A DNA stretch of 64,000 nt from Sutcliffiella horikoshii (GCF_008180725.1 NZ_VTEV01000004.1:237003-301002); one strand, 5' to 3'. Positions 1-8,611 are shown, counted from the stretch's first letter. Translations and numbers: made by a program. Notes: generated from the sequence alone by a model not told the origin.

Positions 1-1
1 T

Positions 2-448
2 AATGCATCTGGGATAAATGACGGAGCTGCGGCTGTGGTGGTAATGAGCAAGGAGAAGGCGGAGGAGCTTGGAATCAAACCGCTAGTTAAGATTGTGGCA
101 AATGCAAGCAGTGGGGTAGATCCAAGTATCATGGGTATCGGACCTGTTACAGCCGTGAAAAAAGCGATGGAAAAAGGCGGACAGTCCATGGAAGATATGG
201 ACCTCGTAGAAGCAAACGAAGCTTTTGCCGCTCAGGCACTTGCGGTCGGCAGGGAATTGCAGTTCGATCCTGAAAAGCTGAATGTTAATGGCGGTGCAAT
301 CGCACTTGGTCACCCGATAGGTGCTAGTGGAACTAGAATTTTAGTAACACTTATCCACGAAATGAAACGCCGTGACGCAAAAAAAGGACTTGCAACACTA
401 TGTATTGGCGGCGGACAAGGTGTCGCTACAATTGTTGAAAACATATAA
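2..448 (+). CDS. Acetyl-CoA acetyltransferase (thiolase), C-terminal part, cut by window edge
   Basis: The reading frame is open from base 2 and ends at TAA 446-448; the start lies outside the window. The visible part is the C-terminal half of a thiolase, which condenses or cleaves acetyl-CoA/acetoacetyl-CoA. It reads [16 protein letters not shown] at the left edge, then an [11 protein letters not shown] segment, the active-site histidine motif [14 protein letters not shown], and the terminal catalytic cysteine motif CIGGGQG. It is followed after 20 bp by a 3-oxoacid CoA-transferase pair on the same strand, so the three genes probably form an operon for acetoacetate or short-chain acyl-CoA use. 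The exact thiolase subtype cannot be fixed without the N-terminus. Confidence 0.95.
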   Translation, partial: NASGINDGAAAVVVMSKEKAEELGIKPLVKIVANASSGVDPSIMGIGPVTAVKKAMEKGGQSMEDMDLVEANEAFAAQALAVGRELQFDPEKLNVNGGAIALGHPIGASGTRILVTLIHEMKRRDAKKGLATLCIGGGQGVATIVENI

Positions 449-468
449 AGAGAGAGGTGCAACTTAAG

Positions 469-1158
469 ATGAAACCAATTTATACATCCTTTACAGAAGC
501 GGTAAAAGACATTCATGATGGAGCTACCATCATGGTCGGCGGATTTGGATTGTGCGGCATTCCGGAAAACTTAATTCTTGCACTTGTGGAAACAGGGGTA
601 AAAGATTTAACGGTCATTTCCAATAACTGCGGTGTTGATGAATGGGGTCTTGGACTTCTATTGAAGAACAAACAGATTAAGAAAATGATTGGCTCGTATG
701 TTGGGGAAAACAAAGAGTTTGAACGTCAAGTATTGTCTGGCGAGCTAGAAGTAGAGTTAACACCACAAGGTACACTTGCTGAGAAGATTAGGGCAGGCGG
801 AGCTGGAATACCTGCATTCTACACACCAGCGGGAGTTGGAACACCAATTGCTGAAGGCAAGGAAGTCCGTGAATTTAACGGAAAAGAATACTTGCTTGAA
901 GAAGCTTACAGTGCTGATTTCAGTTTAGTGAGAGCGACCAGGGCTGATAAAATGGGGAACCTCATTTACAACAAAACGGCTCGAAACTTTAACCCAATGA
1001 TTGCTGCAGCTGGTAAAGTAACCATTGCCGAAGTGGAAGAGCTGGTAGAGATTGGTGACTTGGATCCAAACTTGATTCAGACACCAAGCATCTATGTTCA
1101 ACGACTAATCGTAGGTCAGCAAGAAAAGAAAATTGAACGTGTTACCACAAGAGACTAG
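469..1158 (+). CDS. scoA: 3-oxoacid CoA-transferase subunit A
   Basis: This is the alpha subunit of a succinyl-CoA:3-ketoacid CoA-transferase, which moves CoA between succinyl-CoA (or another acyl-CoA) and acetoacetate. The 229-residue product starts [15 protein letters not shown] and carries the family I CoA-transferase glycine-rich segment [18 protein letters not shown] 469 is preferred over an in-frame GTG at 457 because the GTG lies inside the Shine-Dalgarno stretch AGAGAGGTG (451-459). It sits between the thiolase and the B subunit, 18 bp before the latter. Length and order match the scoA-scoB pair of Bacillus. Confidence 0.93.
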   Translation: MKPIYTSFTEAVKDIHDGATIMVGGFGLCGIPENLILALVETGVKDLTVISNNCGVDEWGLGLLLKNKQIKKMIGSYVGENKEFERQVLSGELEVELTPQGTLAEKIRAGGAGIPAFYTPAGVGTPIAEGKEVREFNGKEYLLEEAYSADFSLVRATRADKMGNLIYNKTARNFNPMIAAAGKVTIAEVEELVEIGDLDPNLIQTPSIYVQRLIVGQQEKKIERVTTRD

Positions 1159-1176
1159 CAAGGAGGGGAACAAACG

Positions 1177-1839
1177 ATGACAACTATAAATAACCGCGAA
1201 AAAATAGCAAAAAGAGCAGAAAAAGAGATCGAGAACGGCTACTATGTGAACCTTGGAATCGGGATGCCCACTCTTGTGGCGAATTACATATCCGACAACA
1301 AGCAGGTAGTCCTGCAATCAGAAAACGGCCTATTAGGCATCGGGCCATACCCGACAAAAGAGAATGTGGATGCAGACCTTATCAATGCTGGAAAAGAAAC
1401 CGTAACGGCCATCCCTGGAGCAGCCTACTTTGACAGCGCTGAATCATTTGCGATGATTCGTGGTGGCCATGTTAACATCGCGATCTTAGGTGGCATGGAA
1501 GTGAGCGAAAATGGTGACCTTGCCAATTGGATGATCCCAGGAAAAATGATCAAAGGCATGGGCGGCGCAATGGACCTTGTGCACGGTGCTGAACGTATCA
1601 TTGTCATTATGGATCACGTCAATAAAGCCGGTGAAGCAAAAATCTTAAAAAATTGCACATTGCCTTTGACCGGTAAAGGTGTGGTGGACCGAATTATCAC
1701 TGATCGTGCAGTAATGGATGTAACAGATCAGGGCTTAAAGCTTGTGGAAGTGGCAAGCGGGTATACGGTGGAGGATATCCAGAATTCGACAGAGCCGACG
1801 CTGATTGTGGATGAGCATGTGAAGTTAGAGGCTTTTTAG
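1177..1839 (+). CDS. scoB: 3-oxoacid CoA-transferase subunit B
   Basis: This is the beta subunit of the CoA-transferase, 220 residues. It contains the catalytic glutamate segment [12 protein letters not shown], with Glu49 expected to form the glutamyl-CoA thioester, and the [14 protein letters not shown] motif of the family. The ATG is preceded by AAGGAGGGG at 1160-1168. It is translated directly downstream of scoA and is followed by an intrinsic terminator, which closes the operon. Family assignment is firm; the physiological acyl donor is inferred from known homologues. Confidence 0.94.
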   Translation: MTTINNREKIAKRAEKEIENGYYVNLGIGMPTLVANYISDNKQVVLQSENGLLGIGPYPTKENVDADLINAGKETVTAIPGAAYFDSAESFAMIRGGHVNIAILGGMEVSENGDLANWMIPGKMIKGMGGAMDLVHGAERIIVIMDHVNKAGEAKILKNCTLPLTGKGVVDRIITDRAVMDVTDQGLKLVEVASGYTVEDIQNSTEPTLIVDEHVKLEAF

Positions 1840-1856
1840 GATTCAGCTATAAAGCT

Positions 1857-1890
1857 AACAGGAGGGAGCAGTCATCCTTCCTGTTTTTTT
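1857..1890 (+). terminator. Intrinsic terminator after scoB
   Basis: An ACAGGAGGGA arm pairs with TCCTTCCTGT across a short loop (one bulge), and a run of seven T follows. It closes the thiolase-scoAB operon. Confidence 0.85.
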
Positions 1891-1906
1891 ATTAGGAACA
1901 ATATTT

Positions 1907-2095
1907 TTACCTTCTAACATACAGAACAACTATTGCCAAAATAATTAGTCCTCCCAGAATGAATGGACCTACACCCGAACTATAAACAACATAGATCCGT
2001 ACGTGATGGACAACATTAACAACAAGAATTAGCAATAGCAAAATACCTAAAAATATGATCAATTGTTTATTTTTATTCCTGTACAAAGCAGTCAA
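1907..2095 (-). CDS. Small two-helix membrane protein, unrecognised
   Basis: The 62-residue product has a basic N-terminus (ALYRNKNK), two hydrophobic stretches (about residues 12-27 and 42-59) and a basic end (VRR), as expected of a small inner-membrane protein. I do not recognise a family. The start used is TTG 2093-2095 with GGGG directly adjacent, which is poor spacing, so the true start is uncertain. It converges on the scoB terminator. Confidence 0.45.
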   Translation of the reverse strand: MTALYRNKNKQLIIFLGILLLLILVVNVVHHVRIYVVYSSGVGPFILGGLIILAIVVLYVRR

Positions 2096-2218
2096 CCCCT
2101 TAGTTGAAGCTTGTGTAATAATTAGGCGGAAATAGCTCCTTATAAAAAACTATGTTCATTCAATCTTGTATTATTCTGAAAGTTACATTCGGGTCTTTTT
2201 GCCTATATAATGACAATG

Positions 2219-2252
2219 TTTTGTACATGCTAATTAATAAGCATGCTATAAT
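2219..2252 (+). promoter_or_regulatory. Candidate promoter with an 18-bp near-palindrome in the spacer
   Basis: A TATAAT box lies at 2247-2252, and TTGTAC (2221-2226) or TACATG (2224-2229) can serve as a -35. Between them is ATGCTAATTAATAAGCAT (2227-2244), a palindrome with two mismatched positions. A repressor bound there would block RNA polymerase. It drives the coiled-coil gene at 2276. Promoter and operator roles are inference. Confidence 0.4.
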
Positions 2253-2275
2253 AAGGTAAAGGGAGGTGAGCTAAA

Positions 2276-2566
2276 GTGGAAAATGAACTGTTAAAACAAA
2301 TCTTGCAAGGAATCAATGAGATGAAAACAGACATTAGCACGTTGAAAAGTGATGTTAGCACATTGAAGAGTGATGTAGATACGCTTAAAGTCGAGTTTAA
2401 ACAATATAAAGATGAATACAGGCGTGATATGAAAAAGATCGATTTACGACTTAACGCCACAAACGAAAGACTCGATTCGTTTAAGTTTGATACAGATCTT
2501 CTGATTGAGAAAAACGCCAAATTGGAATTTAGGATCAATAGGTTAGAGAAAAATACAGAAGTTTAA
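2276..2566 (+). CDS. Short coiled-coil protein with tandem heptads
   Basis: The 96-residue, charged product has no membrane segment. Residues about 15-40 contain three successive heptad-like repeats (DISTLKSDVSTLKSDVDTLK), followed by further amphipathic helix, so a parallel coiled coil is likely. It starts at GTG 2276 behind a strong GGGAGGTGAG Shine-Dalgarno (2261-2270). No enzymatic motif is visible and the function is unknown. It stands alone with its own candidate promoter. Confidence 0.7.
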   Translation: MENELLKQILQGINEMKTDISTLKSDVSTLKSDVDTLKVEFKQYKDEYRRDMKKIDLRLNATNERLDSFKFDTDLLIEKNAKLEFRINRLEKNTEV

Positions 2567-3066
2567 TGTTTCCTCAAGTCCAATCCCCTAATTCCTTCGC
2601 CACTAAAATGTAAATCTACTTAAGTACAAATACCCATGAAATAAGCCTGGAAAATAAAGCGGATTTCGTTACCCATCGCAAAAATAGAAAAGTAATAATT
2701 TGCCTATCAATTTGCAAGCTAATTTGATAGGCAATTTTTGGTTGTATTAAAGTTTTTCCAGTCCAGTCAGATAGAAGGTAACTCTTATTTGCAACATAAC
2801 ACCAGCCATTGTATGACGGCAAATTCACCTATTTTATGATGCAAATTCAGATATAACAATTTTTAGGTAAAAGTGCATAATTATTTTTTATAGGCTTAGT
2901 GGAAAATTATGTTAAAATAATAAGGTGCAACGTAAGCGTAATTCCGTTAATGGGAAGAATTCTTGAAGAAAATTGTTGTGGAAATTTTTACAATTTGGGA
3001 TTATAGCTATTTAAAAATGGATGGTAATGTTAGGAATCTAATTCATAAACTTATTTGTAAAAGGAG
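2567..3066. other. 500-bp non-coding stretch with one strong hairpin
   Basis: No convincing gene is seen. The stretch contains a clear intrinsic terminator (2700-2740) and, near its right end, an extended -10-like TGTTAAAAT (2910-2918) that may serve the TspO-like gene. Confidence 0.5.
2700..2740 (+). terminator. Intrinsic terminator
   Basis: TTGCCTATCAA pairs with TTGATAGGCAA across a 12-nt spacer and is followed by TTTTT. It lies 134 bp after the coiled-coil gene and probably ends that transcript. Confidence 0.75.
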
Positions 3067-3535
3067 ATGATTACTATTAAGTCAATACTGATTAGTATTT
3101 CAGTTGTATTCTTTTTTGCAGTTGTAGGTAACGTTTTTGTTGATGATGCATTAACAGTATGGTATGCCAATCTTAATAAACCCTGGTACTTAGTACCATT
3201 ATGGATATTTATTATTGTAGGGATTTTTTATTACATTATGTCAGGAATCATTTTATACAGACAGATTAATAATATTTCAGAATCAAAGTTGCGAAAAATT
3301 GCTCTAATCTTAACAATAAGTATGTTGATAGGTAACGAATTATGGAATTATTTATTCTTTGGTCTTAAAAGCACATTTTTAGGCTTTATTAGTTTAATTC
3401 CATTTTCAATAATTGTTGTTACATTAGCCCCTAAAAAAAATCGATGTTTATTCATTTAGAGGTCTTATACCGTATCTTGTATGGTTATTGTATGATTTAA
3501 TATGGACTTTAGGATTATATTTGCAGAATTCATAA
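3067..3535 (+). pseudogene. TspO/MBR family membrane protein, frameshifted at an A8 tract
   Basis: The uninterrupted frame ends at 3459 after 130 residues and matches a TspO/MBR (peripheral benzodiazepine receptor-like) protein: five-helix type hydrophobicity and the WYANLNKPWYLVPLW signature near residues 31-45. The last 12 residues look out of frame. Removing one A from the A8 run at 3433-3440 restores a downstream frame to TAA 3533-3535, coding DVYSFRGLIPYLVWLLYDLI, the expected last TspO helix with its PYLVW motif. The repaired protein would be about 155 residues, the usual family length. It may be a true frameshift, programmed slippage, or a homopolymer sequencing error. AAAGGAG directly abuts ATG 3067, so the start is also uncertain. 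Confidence 0.75.
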
Positions 3536-3833
3536 TTTGAAACTCCTCTTTAATTAACTAGGGGCGATTGTTGAAACGGCTTGTTTCTTATATAATTATT
3601 GGCGTTTTTAGAATAGTGAGTAGAATAACAAGTGCACATTTTGCATATTCTTTAGTCCTATTAATATTATTGGTAGGGAAGTATCACTTGAAGATAAAAT
3701 AGTGGATCTTTTGGAAGAAAGTGAAGATTGGAAATATGGGACAGTTATTGACTACGACATAAAAAGTACTTTTTTCCTTTTGATAATTTTCACATAATTA
3801 GGAATTGTATGTTAAAATGGTTTAAAGAGGGTG
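3536..3833 (+). other. Possible decayed coding fragments
   Basis: A 44-codon frame from TTG 3568 (behind AGGGGCGA) to TAG 3702 encodes two hydrophobic stretches. An overlapping frame from about 3640 encodes a piece reading REVSLEDKIVDLLEE and continues to a stop near 3797. Neither is a full gene that I recognise. The pattern suggests gene remnants, though chance is possible. An extended -10-like TGTTAAAAT lies at 3809-3817. Confidence 0.25.
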
Positions 3834-4058
3834 ATGATAATTTATAAGAAAAAACTGTTTTTGCTTGCGATTGTTACTGGGGCTTTACTCTCAACTCTAC
3901 TTCCGTTGAGCACGTTTGGCATGCCTTCATACCACGAGGTTTTGGTCTCGTTATTTGGTGAAGGAAATATAATGGTTTTACCCTTCACGCTATTAATATT
4001 AGGTATCTTAATGTTTTTTATGTTGAAATTGTATAAAAAATCACCAGAAACCAATTAG
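3834..4058 (+). CDS. Small two-helix membrane protein, unrecognised
   Basis: The product has about 74 residues, with two hydrophobic segments (about 7-28 and 46-65) separated by a polar loop and ending in KLYKKSPETN. ATG 3834 is taken as the start; GTG 3831 abuts the AAAGAGG Shine-Dalgarno (3824-3830). No family is recognised. An imperfect hairpin follows at 4124-4160. Confidence 0.5.
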   Translation: MIIYKKKLFLLAIVTGALLSTLLPLSTFGMPSYHEVLVSLFGEGNIMVLPFTLLILGILMFFMLKLYKKSPETN

Positions 4059-4123
4059 TTTTTGGTCGTTGTAATTAGTTGACAAGGGAATTTTCTATTA
4101 GGACAGGTCCTATTTCAACTTTC

Positions 4124-4160
4124 CGGGAGCGATTGCTACTAAGCGGTTCGCTCTTTAAAT
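4124..4160 (+). terminator. Imperfect hairpin, possible terminator
   Basis: GAGCGA-tt-GCT pairs with AGC-ggt-TCGCTC through an internal loop and is followed by TTT. It is a weak terminator candidate for the gene ending at 4058. Confidence 0.4.
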
Positions 4161-4223
4161 ATGTTTTGGGCAATAATTATTGAACGAAAAGTAAGTTAAA
4201 GACTCCCCTGGAGGCTGTCAATA

Positions 4224-4403
4224 ATGATTACTTTTTTATCACTTATCCATTATTTTATCTCATTAGATGTTATTAAAATTAAAAAACAGACAAGGCATAA
4301 TTTGTTAATAAATAAAATCGTAAAGGTCGCAAAGATTTTACTGTTTCTAATAATTGTATTTATCGGATACCTATTTGCGTGGCTTACAGGAGATAAACCT
4401 TAA
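4224..4403 (+). CDS. 59-residue single-helix membrane protein, unrecognised
   Basis: The frame from ATG 4224 to TAA 4401-4403 encodes a short N-terminal hydrophobic stretch, a basic middle (KIKKQTRHN), and a strongly hydrophobic segment about residues 36-53 ending in LTGDKP. A clean GGAGG (4210-4214) sits 9 nt before the start, which argues for real translation. No family is recognised. An intrinsic terminator follows at 4478. Confidence 0.5.
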   Translation: MITFLSLIHYFISLDVIKIKKQTRHNLLINKIVKVAKILLFLIIVFIGYLFAWLTGDKP

Positions 4404-4477
4404 CTTTTTTAAACTACTTATTCCACTAACATTTGAAACAATTGCTGAATAAGCGCCTAACAAAATATACAATCTTT

Positions 4478-4509
4478 AACTCAGTTCATTTTCGATCTGA
4501 GTTATTTTT
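4478..4509 (+). terminator. Intrinsic terminator
   Basis: AACTCAG pairs with CTGAGTT across a 12-nt loop, followed by ATTTTTG. Confidence 0.7.
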
Positions 4510-4639
4510 GTAGGTTAAATTTTCTATATACACAATCAATTAATCTAAAGATTATGGTATTTTATGTTAATATATACAGTAGGTTTTTCAATAAAAAGTG
4601 ATCATAGAACGCTAAAAAATATAAAAGGAGCTTATTCAG

Positions 4640-5230
4640 ATGGTAAACCCGTTTGATTGTATTACTGAATTTATTTTTGTGGAAACTGCTGTTTCCCCAG
4701 CAGACGTAATATTAGTGCCAGGTGCCAATCATCCTCCATTAATGGAGAAGGCTGCTGAATTGTATAAGCAAGGAATGGCTCCTTATGTGCTTCCATCTGG
4801 CGGATATAAACCACACGTTGGAATGACTGAATGGGAGTATTTACGAAACCTTGCCATGGAAAATGGAATCCCTGAAAAGGCAATGTTAAAAGAAGACAAG
4901 GCACAACATACATTAGAAAATGCTCGCTTTTCGTTAGAAGTTCTTCATAGGAACAATTTAGTTCCGAAAAAAGCAATCTTGATTTGTAAAGCAGGGCATG
5001 CTCGACGTTCATTATTATGCTATCAAGCCGAATTTCCAATAGATTGTGAGTTTTTAGTCTCACCTTGTGTTGATAGATATGGAATAACAAAGGAAAACTG
5101 GTTTTTAACAGAAATGGGCATAAATCGTGTTATGAATGAAGTTCAGAAGATTGGTACATATTTCGGTGAAATCATTCCTAGGTGGAACACTATACACCTA
5201 TTAAAAGAGAAAGGGGAAAATGAAATATGA
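4640..5230 (+). CDS. YdcF-like (DUF218) protein
   Basis: The 196-residue product belongs to the YdcF/DUF218 family, which has a Rossmann-like fold and poorly defined chemistry (some members bind S-adenosylmethionine). Visible hallmarks are the opening strand and loop ADVILVPGAN, the middle PYVLPSGG segment, the acidic/His region KEDKAQHTLENARFS, and the basic loop CKAGHARRS. An AAAAGGAGCTT Shine-Dalgarno precedes ATG 4640. Its stop overlaps the ATGA start of the peptidase E gene, so the two are translationally coupled. Unlike many relatives it has no membrane anchor. Confidence 0.8.
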   Translation: MVNPFDCITEFIFVETAVSPADVILVPGANHPPLMEKAAELYKQGMAPYVLPSGGYKPHVGMTEWEYLRNLAMENGIPEKAMLKEDKAQHTLENARFSLEVLHRNNLVPKKAILICKAGHARRSLLCYQAEFPIDCEFLVSPCVDRYGITKENWFLTEMGINRVMNEVQKIGTYFGEIIPRWNTIHLLKEKGENEI

Positions 5231-5919
5231 AACAGCTAATAGCCCTCGGTGGGGGAGGCTTTTCCATGGAGCCTGAAAATCCATTGCTAGATCGCTATAT
5301 CCTTCAACAATCAGGTAAGACCAAACCTAAAATATGCTTTATCCCTACCGCCAGCGGTGACGCGGATAATTATATTGCTAGGTTCAATGAGTTCTTTGAG
5401 AAGCAGGAATGTGTACCTTCCCATCTTTCTCTTTTTAACCCGCCTACAAGAGACTTTGAAACTTTTTTACTAGAAAAAGATATTATTTATGTTGGAGGTG
5501 GGAACACTCGAAATCTATTACTACTGTGGAGAGAATGGGGACTAGACGTCATTCTCAAAAAGGCCTATGACCAGGGTGTGTTACTGGCAGGCATTAGTGC
5601 AGGTTCCATTTGTTGGTTTCAAGAAGGGGTGACAGATTCCTTTGGTGATGTATTGGAGCCTCTTCAGTGCTTAGGTTTCCTGGAAGGTAGCAACTGTCCT
5701 CATTATGATGGGGAGATAAAAAGGAGGCCATCCTATCAAGAAATGGTTGCAAGCAAAAGCATTATTCCAGGTATCGCAACTGATGATGGTGTTGCTCTCC
5801 ATTATATGGACGATAAACTCGAGCATATTGTTAGTTCAAGGCCAAGTGCAAAAGCATATAAAGTTTATTTCAATAAAATGCTGATTGAAAAAGAACTTCC
5901 AACAAGATACCTTGGGTAG
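5227..5919 (+). CDS. Peptidase E-like (S51) serine hydrolase
   Basis: The 230-residue product is a class I glutamine amidotransferase-like protein of peptidase family S51, whose members cleave N-terminal Asp dipeptides or related substrates. It starts MKQLIALGGGGFSM and carries IIYVGGGNTRNLL and the nucleophile elbow GISAGS with Ser124. A later NCPHYDGE segment matches the His/Asp region of the family. ATG overlaps the upstream YdcF-like stop (ATGA). The cytosolic substrate is not predictable from sequence. Confidence 0.88.
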   Translation: MKQLIALGGGGFSMEPENPLLDRYILQQSGKTKPKICFIPTASGDADNYIARFNEFFEKQECVPSHLSLFNPPTRDFETFLLEKDIIYVGGGNTRNLLLLWREWGLDVILKKAYDQGVLLAGISAGSICWFQEGVTDSFGDVLEPLQCLGFLEGSNCPHYDGEIKRRPSYQEMVASKSIIPGIATDDGVALHYMDDKLEHIVSSRPSAKAYKVYFNKMLIEKELPTRYLG

Positions 5920-5929
5920 AGGGGATTAT

Positions 5930-6742
5930 ATGGTAGTAAAGAAACTAAGCTGGGTAGGTAGCAAGAAGCATTTTGTGGATGAAATTAGTGTAATGAAAGT
6001 TGGGGAAGATGTTGTTCTCGGTCGTTTTGGTGGGAATTCCACTTCAGGGCAATATAAAAACGAAGATGGGTGTTTGATCTGGTGTGATGACAACCAGGAT
6101 TGGGAGTTTGTTATTTTACTAGATGCCCATTTTTCAGCGGAAAGTGCTGAATTGGTTATTTCAACAATTGAAAAGAACGAAAAAAGATTTCTGGATATTT
6201 TTACATTGCCAATAAACAGTTTATTTAAAAGTTTGAATCGCTTGGTCTTAGGTATCTTTCAGAGTGAAAGTTTCATACAGGAGTGTGAGAATGTTCAGGG
6301 AGAGACAGCCTGTTTACTTGTTTTCCGCAAAGACAACTATCTGTGGTGGTTTTCGATAGGTGATTGTTTATTACTTCTACAACACCCTGAACTTGAGAAG
6401 TTAGGCGAATATCAACAGAATCATCGCAGCTTTTATGAATGGGTCGGTAAAGAAAGTACATTCAACAAAGATGTTCCCTGTTATAGCACGGGTGTGAAGG
6501 AACTGAGGACTGGTGAAAATCATATTTTTATGACAACGGACGGTTTAGTGGAATGTCCGAATGCTCCATATAACTATGCAAAAGATATCTACCGTATGCT
6601 TCACGGTATCGCGTCTTGTGAGATAGGAGTCAGGAAGCTACTGGAGGATATTCAATCAAACAACGTACGGGATAGTACAACGATTGTTTCATGGGTGATA
6701 CAAAACAATAAAGAGGCAACCATTCCCAGTGACTTAAAGTGA
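5930..6742 (+). CDS. PP2C-family protein phosphatase-like protein
   Basis: The 270-residue product resembles PP2C (PPM) serine/threonine phosphatases. It has a KNEDGCLIW segment, the WEFVILLDAHFS core strand corresponding to the metal-binding DGHG-type motif, the WFSIGDCLLLL strand, and a late MTTDGLVECPN motif with its conserved Asp. The first metal motif is non-canonical (LDAH instead of DGHG), so activity is uncertain. ATG 5930, with GAGGGG upstream, is preferred to an in-frame ATG at 5885 inside the preceding gene. The next gene overlaps its stop. Confidence 0.7.
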   Translation: MVVKKLSWVGSKKHFVDEISVMKVGEDVVLGRFGGNSTSGQYKNEDGCLIWCDDNQDWEFVILLDAHFSAESAELVISTIEKNEKRFLDIFTLPINSLFKSLNRLVLGIFQSESFIQECENVQGETACLLVFRKDNYLWWFSIGDCLLLLQHPELEKLGEYQQNHRSFYEWVGKESTFNKDVPCYSTGVKELRTGENHIFMTTDGLVECPNAPYNYAKDIYRMLHGIASCEIGVRKLLEDIQSNNVRDSTTIVSWVIQNNKEATIPSDLK

Positions 6743-6768
6743 ATAGAAAAAAGGTGGGTACTACACAA

Positions 6769-7251
6769 ATGTCATTTCATATGAGAGTTAGAGCTGGCGC
6801 ATTAATCATACAGGACGCCTTTATTTTATTAATTGAATTTAATGATGAAAATGGTTTGCATTATAATTTACCTGCTGGAGGAACAGAGCCAGGTGAAACG
6901 GTAAAGGAAGCTGTAAAAAGAGAAGCAAAAGAGGAAGCGTCTATAGATGTGGAAGTGGGCACTTTGGCATTTGTTTATGAATATGCCCCTCACCTAAATA
7001 ATAACAAGTACGGTGACACGCACTCCTTGGGGCTAATGTTTGAATGTAACATTAAAGAAGACTGTATTCCAGGAATGCCGGCGAAACCAGATCCTAATCA
7101 GACAGGAGTAAAATGGATTCCTTTAACCGAATTGGATAAAGTGATTCTATATCCGAATATTAGGGAACACATTCATGATTATGTAGAGAATAGAAGAAAC
7201 ATTGAAATAATTGAAGAACAAAACTTGGAGGAATATACAATAGATAAATAG
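6769..7251 (+). CDS. Nudix hydrolase
   Basis: The product has a full Nudix box, GGTEPGETVKEAVKREAKEE, near residues 33-52 with the REAKEE metal-binding core; the usual glycine after EE-x is serine. Such enzymes hydrolyse nucleoside diphosphates linked to another moiety. Two starts are possible: ATG 6769, with AAGGTGG (6751-6757) 11 nt upstream, or GTG 6739, overlapping the upstream stop. I prefer ATG 6769 (160 residues). It lies in the same-strand run of small enzymes; substrate unknown. Confidence 0.85.
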   Translation: MSFHMRVRAGALIIQDAFILLIEFNDENGLHYNLPAGGTEPGETVKEAVKREAKEEASIDVEVGTLAFVYEYAPHLNNNKYGDTHSLGLMFECNIKEDCIPGMPAKPDPNQTGVKWIPLTELDKVILYPNIREHIHDYVENRRNIEIIEEQNLEEYTIDK

Positions 7252-7351
7252 GAGTGGGGAGCTTTGCAAATTATCCGAGAATTAAATTTCAACCTCAGTC
7301 TGTTGTAGTTAGGGATCAGTCATATCAAATTTAAGTAAGGGGAACAAATAA

Positions 7352-7759
7352 GTGCATTTTCAACTTAGAAATGGAGAATCCATATATGTCAGTGAATATA
7401 AAAGCGATGATTTTCTCTATATTCAACAACTAAATAAAGAAGAAAAATGGAACAACCTTGTATCAAAAGAAACATTCACAAAACAAGCTTGGGAAAATTC
7501 AAATATTACTTATTGTGTGTGGAAGGAAAATTCTTTGGTTGGTTATGTCCGGGGGCTTACAGATTATTCTATAACATTATTTATATGTGAACTTTTGATA
7601 TCCAAGCAATATCGAGGTTTAGGAATTGCAAAATTCTTGCTTCAATATGTTCATGAAATGTACCCTTCAACACGACTAGATTTACTTGCCACTTCCACAT
7701 CAAAGGACTTCTATAAGGAAAACGGTTTTAGAGAATTTTATGGATATAGAAAAACATAA
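7352..7759 (+). CDS. GNAT-family N-acetyltransferase
   Basis: The 135-residue, single GNAT domain product transfers an acyl group from acyl-CoA to an unknown amine. The acetyl-CoA pyrophosphate loop is visible in ELLISKQYRGLGIAKFLL (Q-x-x-G-x-G/A form), and the C-terminal KDFYKENGFREFYGY matches the family's final strand. It starts at GTG 7352 behind AAGGGGA. The next gene begins 16 bp after its stop. Confidence 0.85.
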   Translation: MHFQLRNGESIYVSEYKSDDFLYIQQLNKEEKWNNLVSKETFTKQAWENSNITYCVWKENSLVGYVRGLTDYSITLFICELLISKQYRGLGIAKFLLQYVHEMYPSTRLDLLATSTSKDFYKENGFREFYGYRKT

Positions 7760-7775
7760 ACACGGGGTTAGATAT

Positions 7776-8600
7776 ATGAACTTAAAACAAAAAGCCATTG
7801 AAGTGGCAGCTATATACAAAACGAACCCAAAGGTAGATGCCATTCTCCTTGCTGGATCAGTTGCATTGGGTTGGGAGGATGAGTTTTCAGATATTGAATT
7901 ACATATTCTTTGGAAAGAAGCCCCTACTGATGCAGATAGAAAAGGACCCATTCGGTGTGTAAATGGAAGTATTTTAACCTATTATCCTTATGAAGAGGAA
8001 GAATGGTCAGAATCATATGTCACAAGTGAAGGAATCAAATTAGAGATTAGTAATTTTCTTACTTCAACCATTCAATCCGTTGTAGAAGATGTAGTGGTAA
8101 AATCTAAGGTTAATTTTGATAAACAATGCCTAGTTGCTTCTATACAAGATGGAACAGGGCTACATGGAAAAAATTTAATTAATACGTTTAAAAAACGTGT
8201 GGTTAAATACCCAAGTGAACTGGCGATTAAGATGGTTTTAGAAAATCTTGAATTTGGTGGCAGGTGGAATAACCGTCGAGCCCTTCTAGAACGTGAGGAT
8301 TGGCTAATGTTATACAATGTTTTTTGTAATGTGCAAAAGAAATTAATGGGTGTTTTATTCGGCTTAAACTCACTGTATGTGCATCATCCTGAATACAAGT
8401 GGTTGCCTCATAAAATAGAACAAATGCATATAAAACCAGATCAATTTCTTTCAAGGATGAATGATATTTTACTTGGAAATCCAATGGAAAGTCTTGCAAG
8501 CTTGGAACAATTAGTAGAAGAGGTTATCAACATAGTGGAAATACATAAACCCAAACTAAATATAGAAAAACAAAAGCTTGGTATTAGCTATTTAAAGTAA
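7776..8600 (+). CDS. Nucleotidyltransferase-domain protein
   Basis: The 274-residue product has an N-terminal polymerase-beta-like nucleotidyltransferase domain. The motif LLAGSVALGWEDEFSDIELHI is a GS-x9-D-type signature with the second acidic residue as Glu rather than Asp. The remaining helical region resembles aminoglycoside adenylyltransferase-like proteins, which often confer drug modification, but no specific substrate can be claimed. ATG 7776 is used; a longer frame back to 7686 runs inside the preceding GNAT gene. It is followed after 11 bp by the hydrolase fusion. Confidence 0.75.
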   Translation: MNLKQKAIEVAAIYKTNPKVDAILLAGSVALGWEDEFSDIELHILWKEAPTDADRKGPIRCVNGSILTYYPYEEEEWSESYVTSEGIKLEISNFLTSTIQSVVEDVVVKSKVNFDKQCLVASIQDGTGLHGKNLINTFKKRVVKYPSELAIKMVLENLEFGGRWNNRRALLEREDWLMLYNVFCNVQKKLMGVLFGLNSLYVHHPEYKWLPHKIEQMHIKPDQFLSRMNDILLGNPMESLASLEQLVEEVINIVEIHKPKLNIEKQKLGISYLK

Positions 8601-8611
8601 GGGGAATCGGT

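Noticed and set aside
7260-7308. 14-codon frame from TTG 7264 with GGGGAG upstream
   Set aside because: Too short to recognise and no conserved feature; may be a truncated gene start but cannot be supported.
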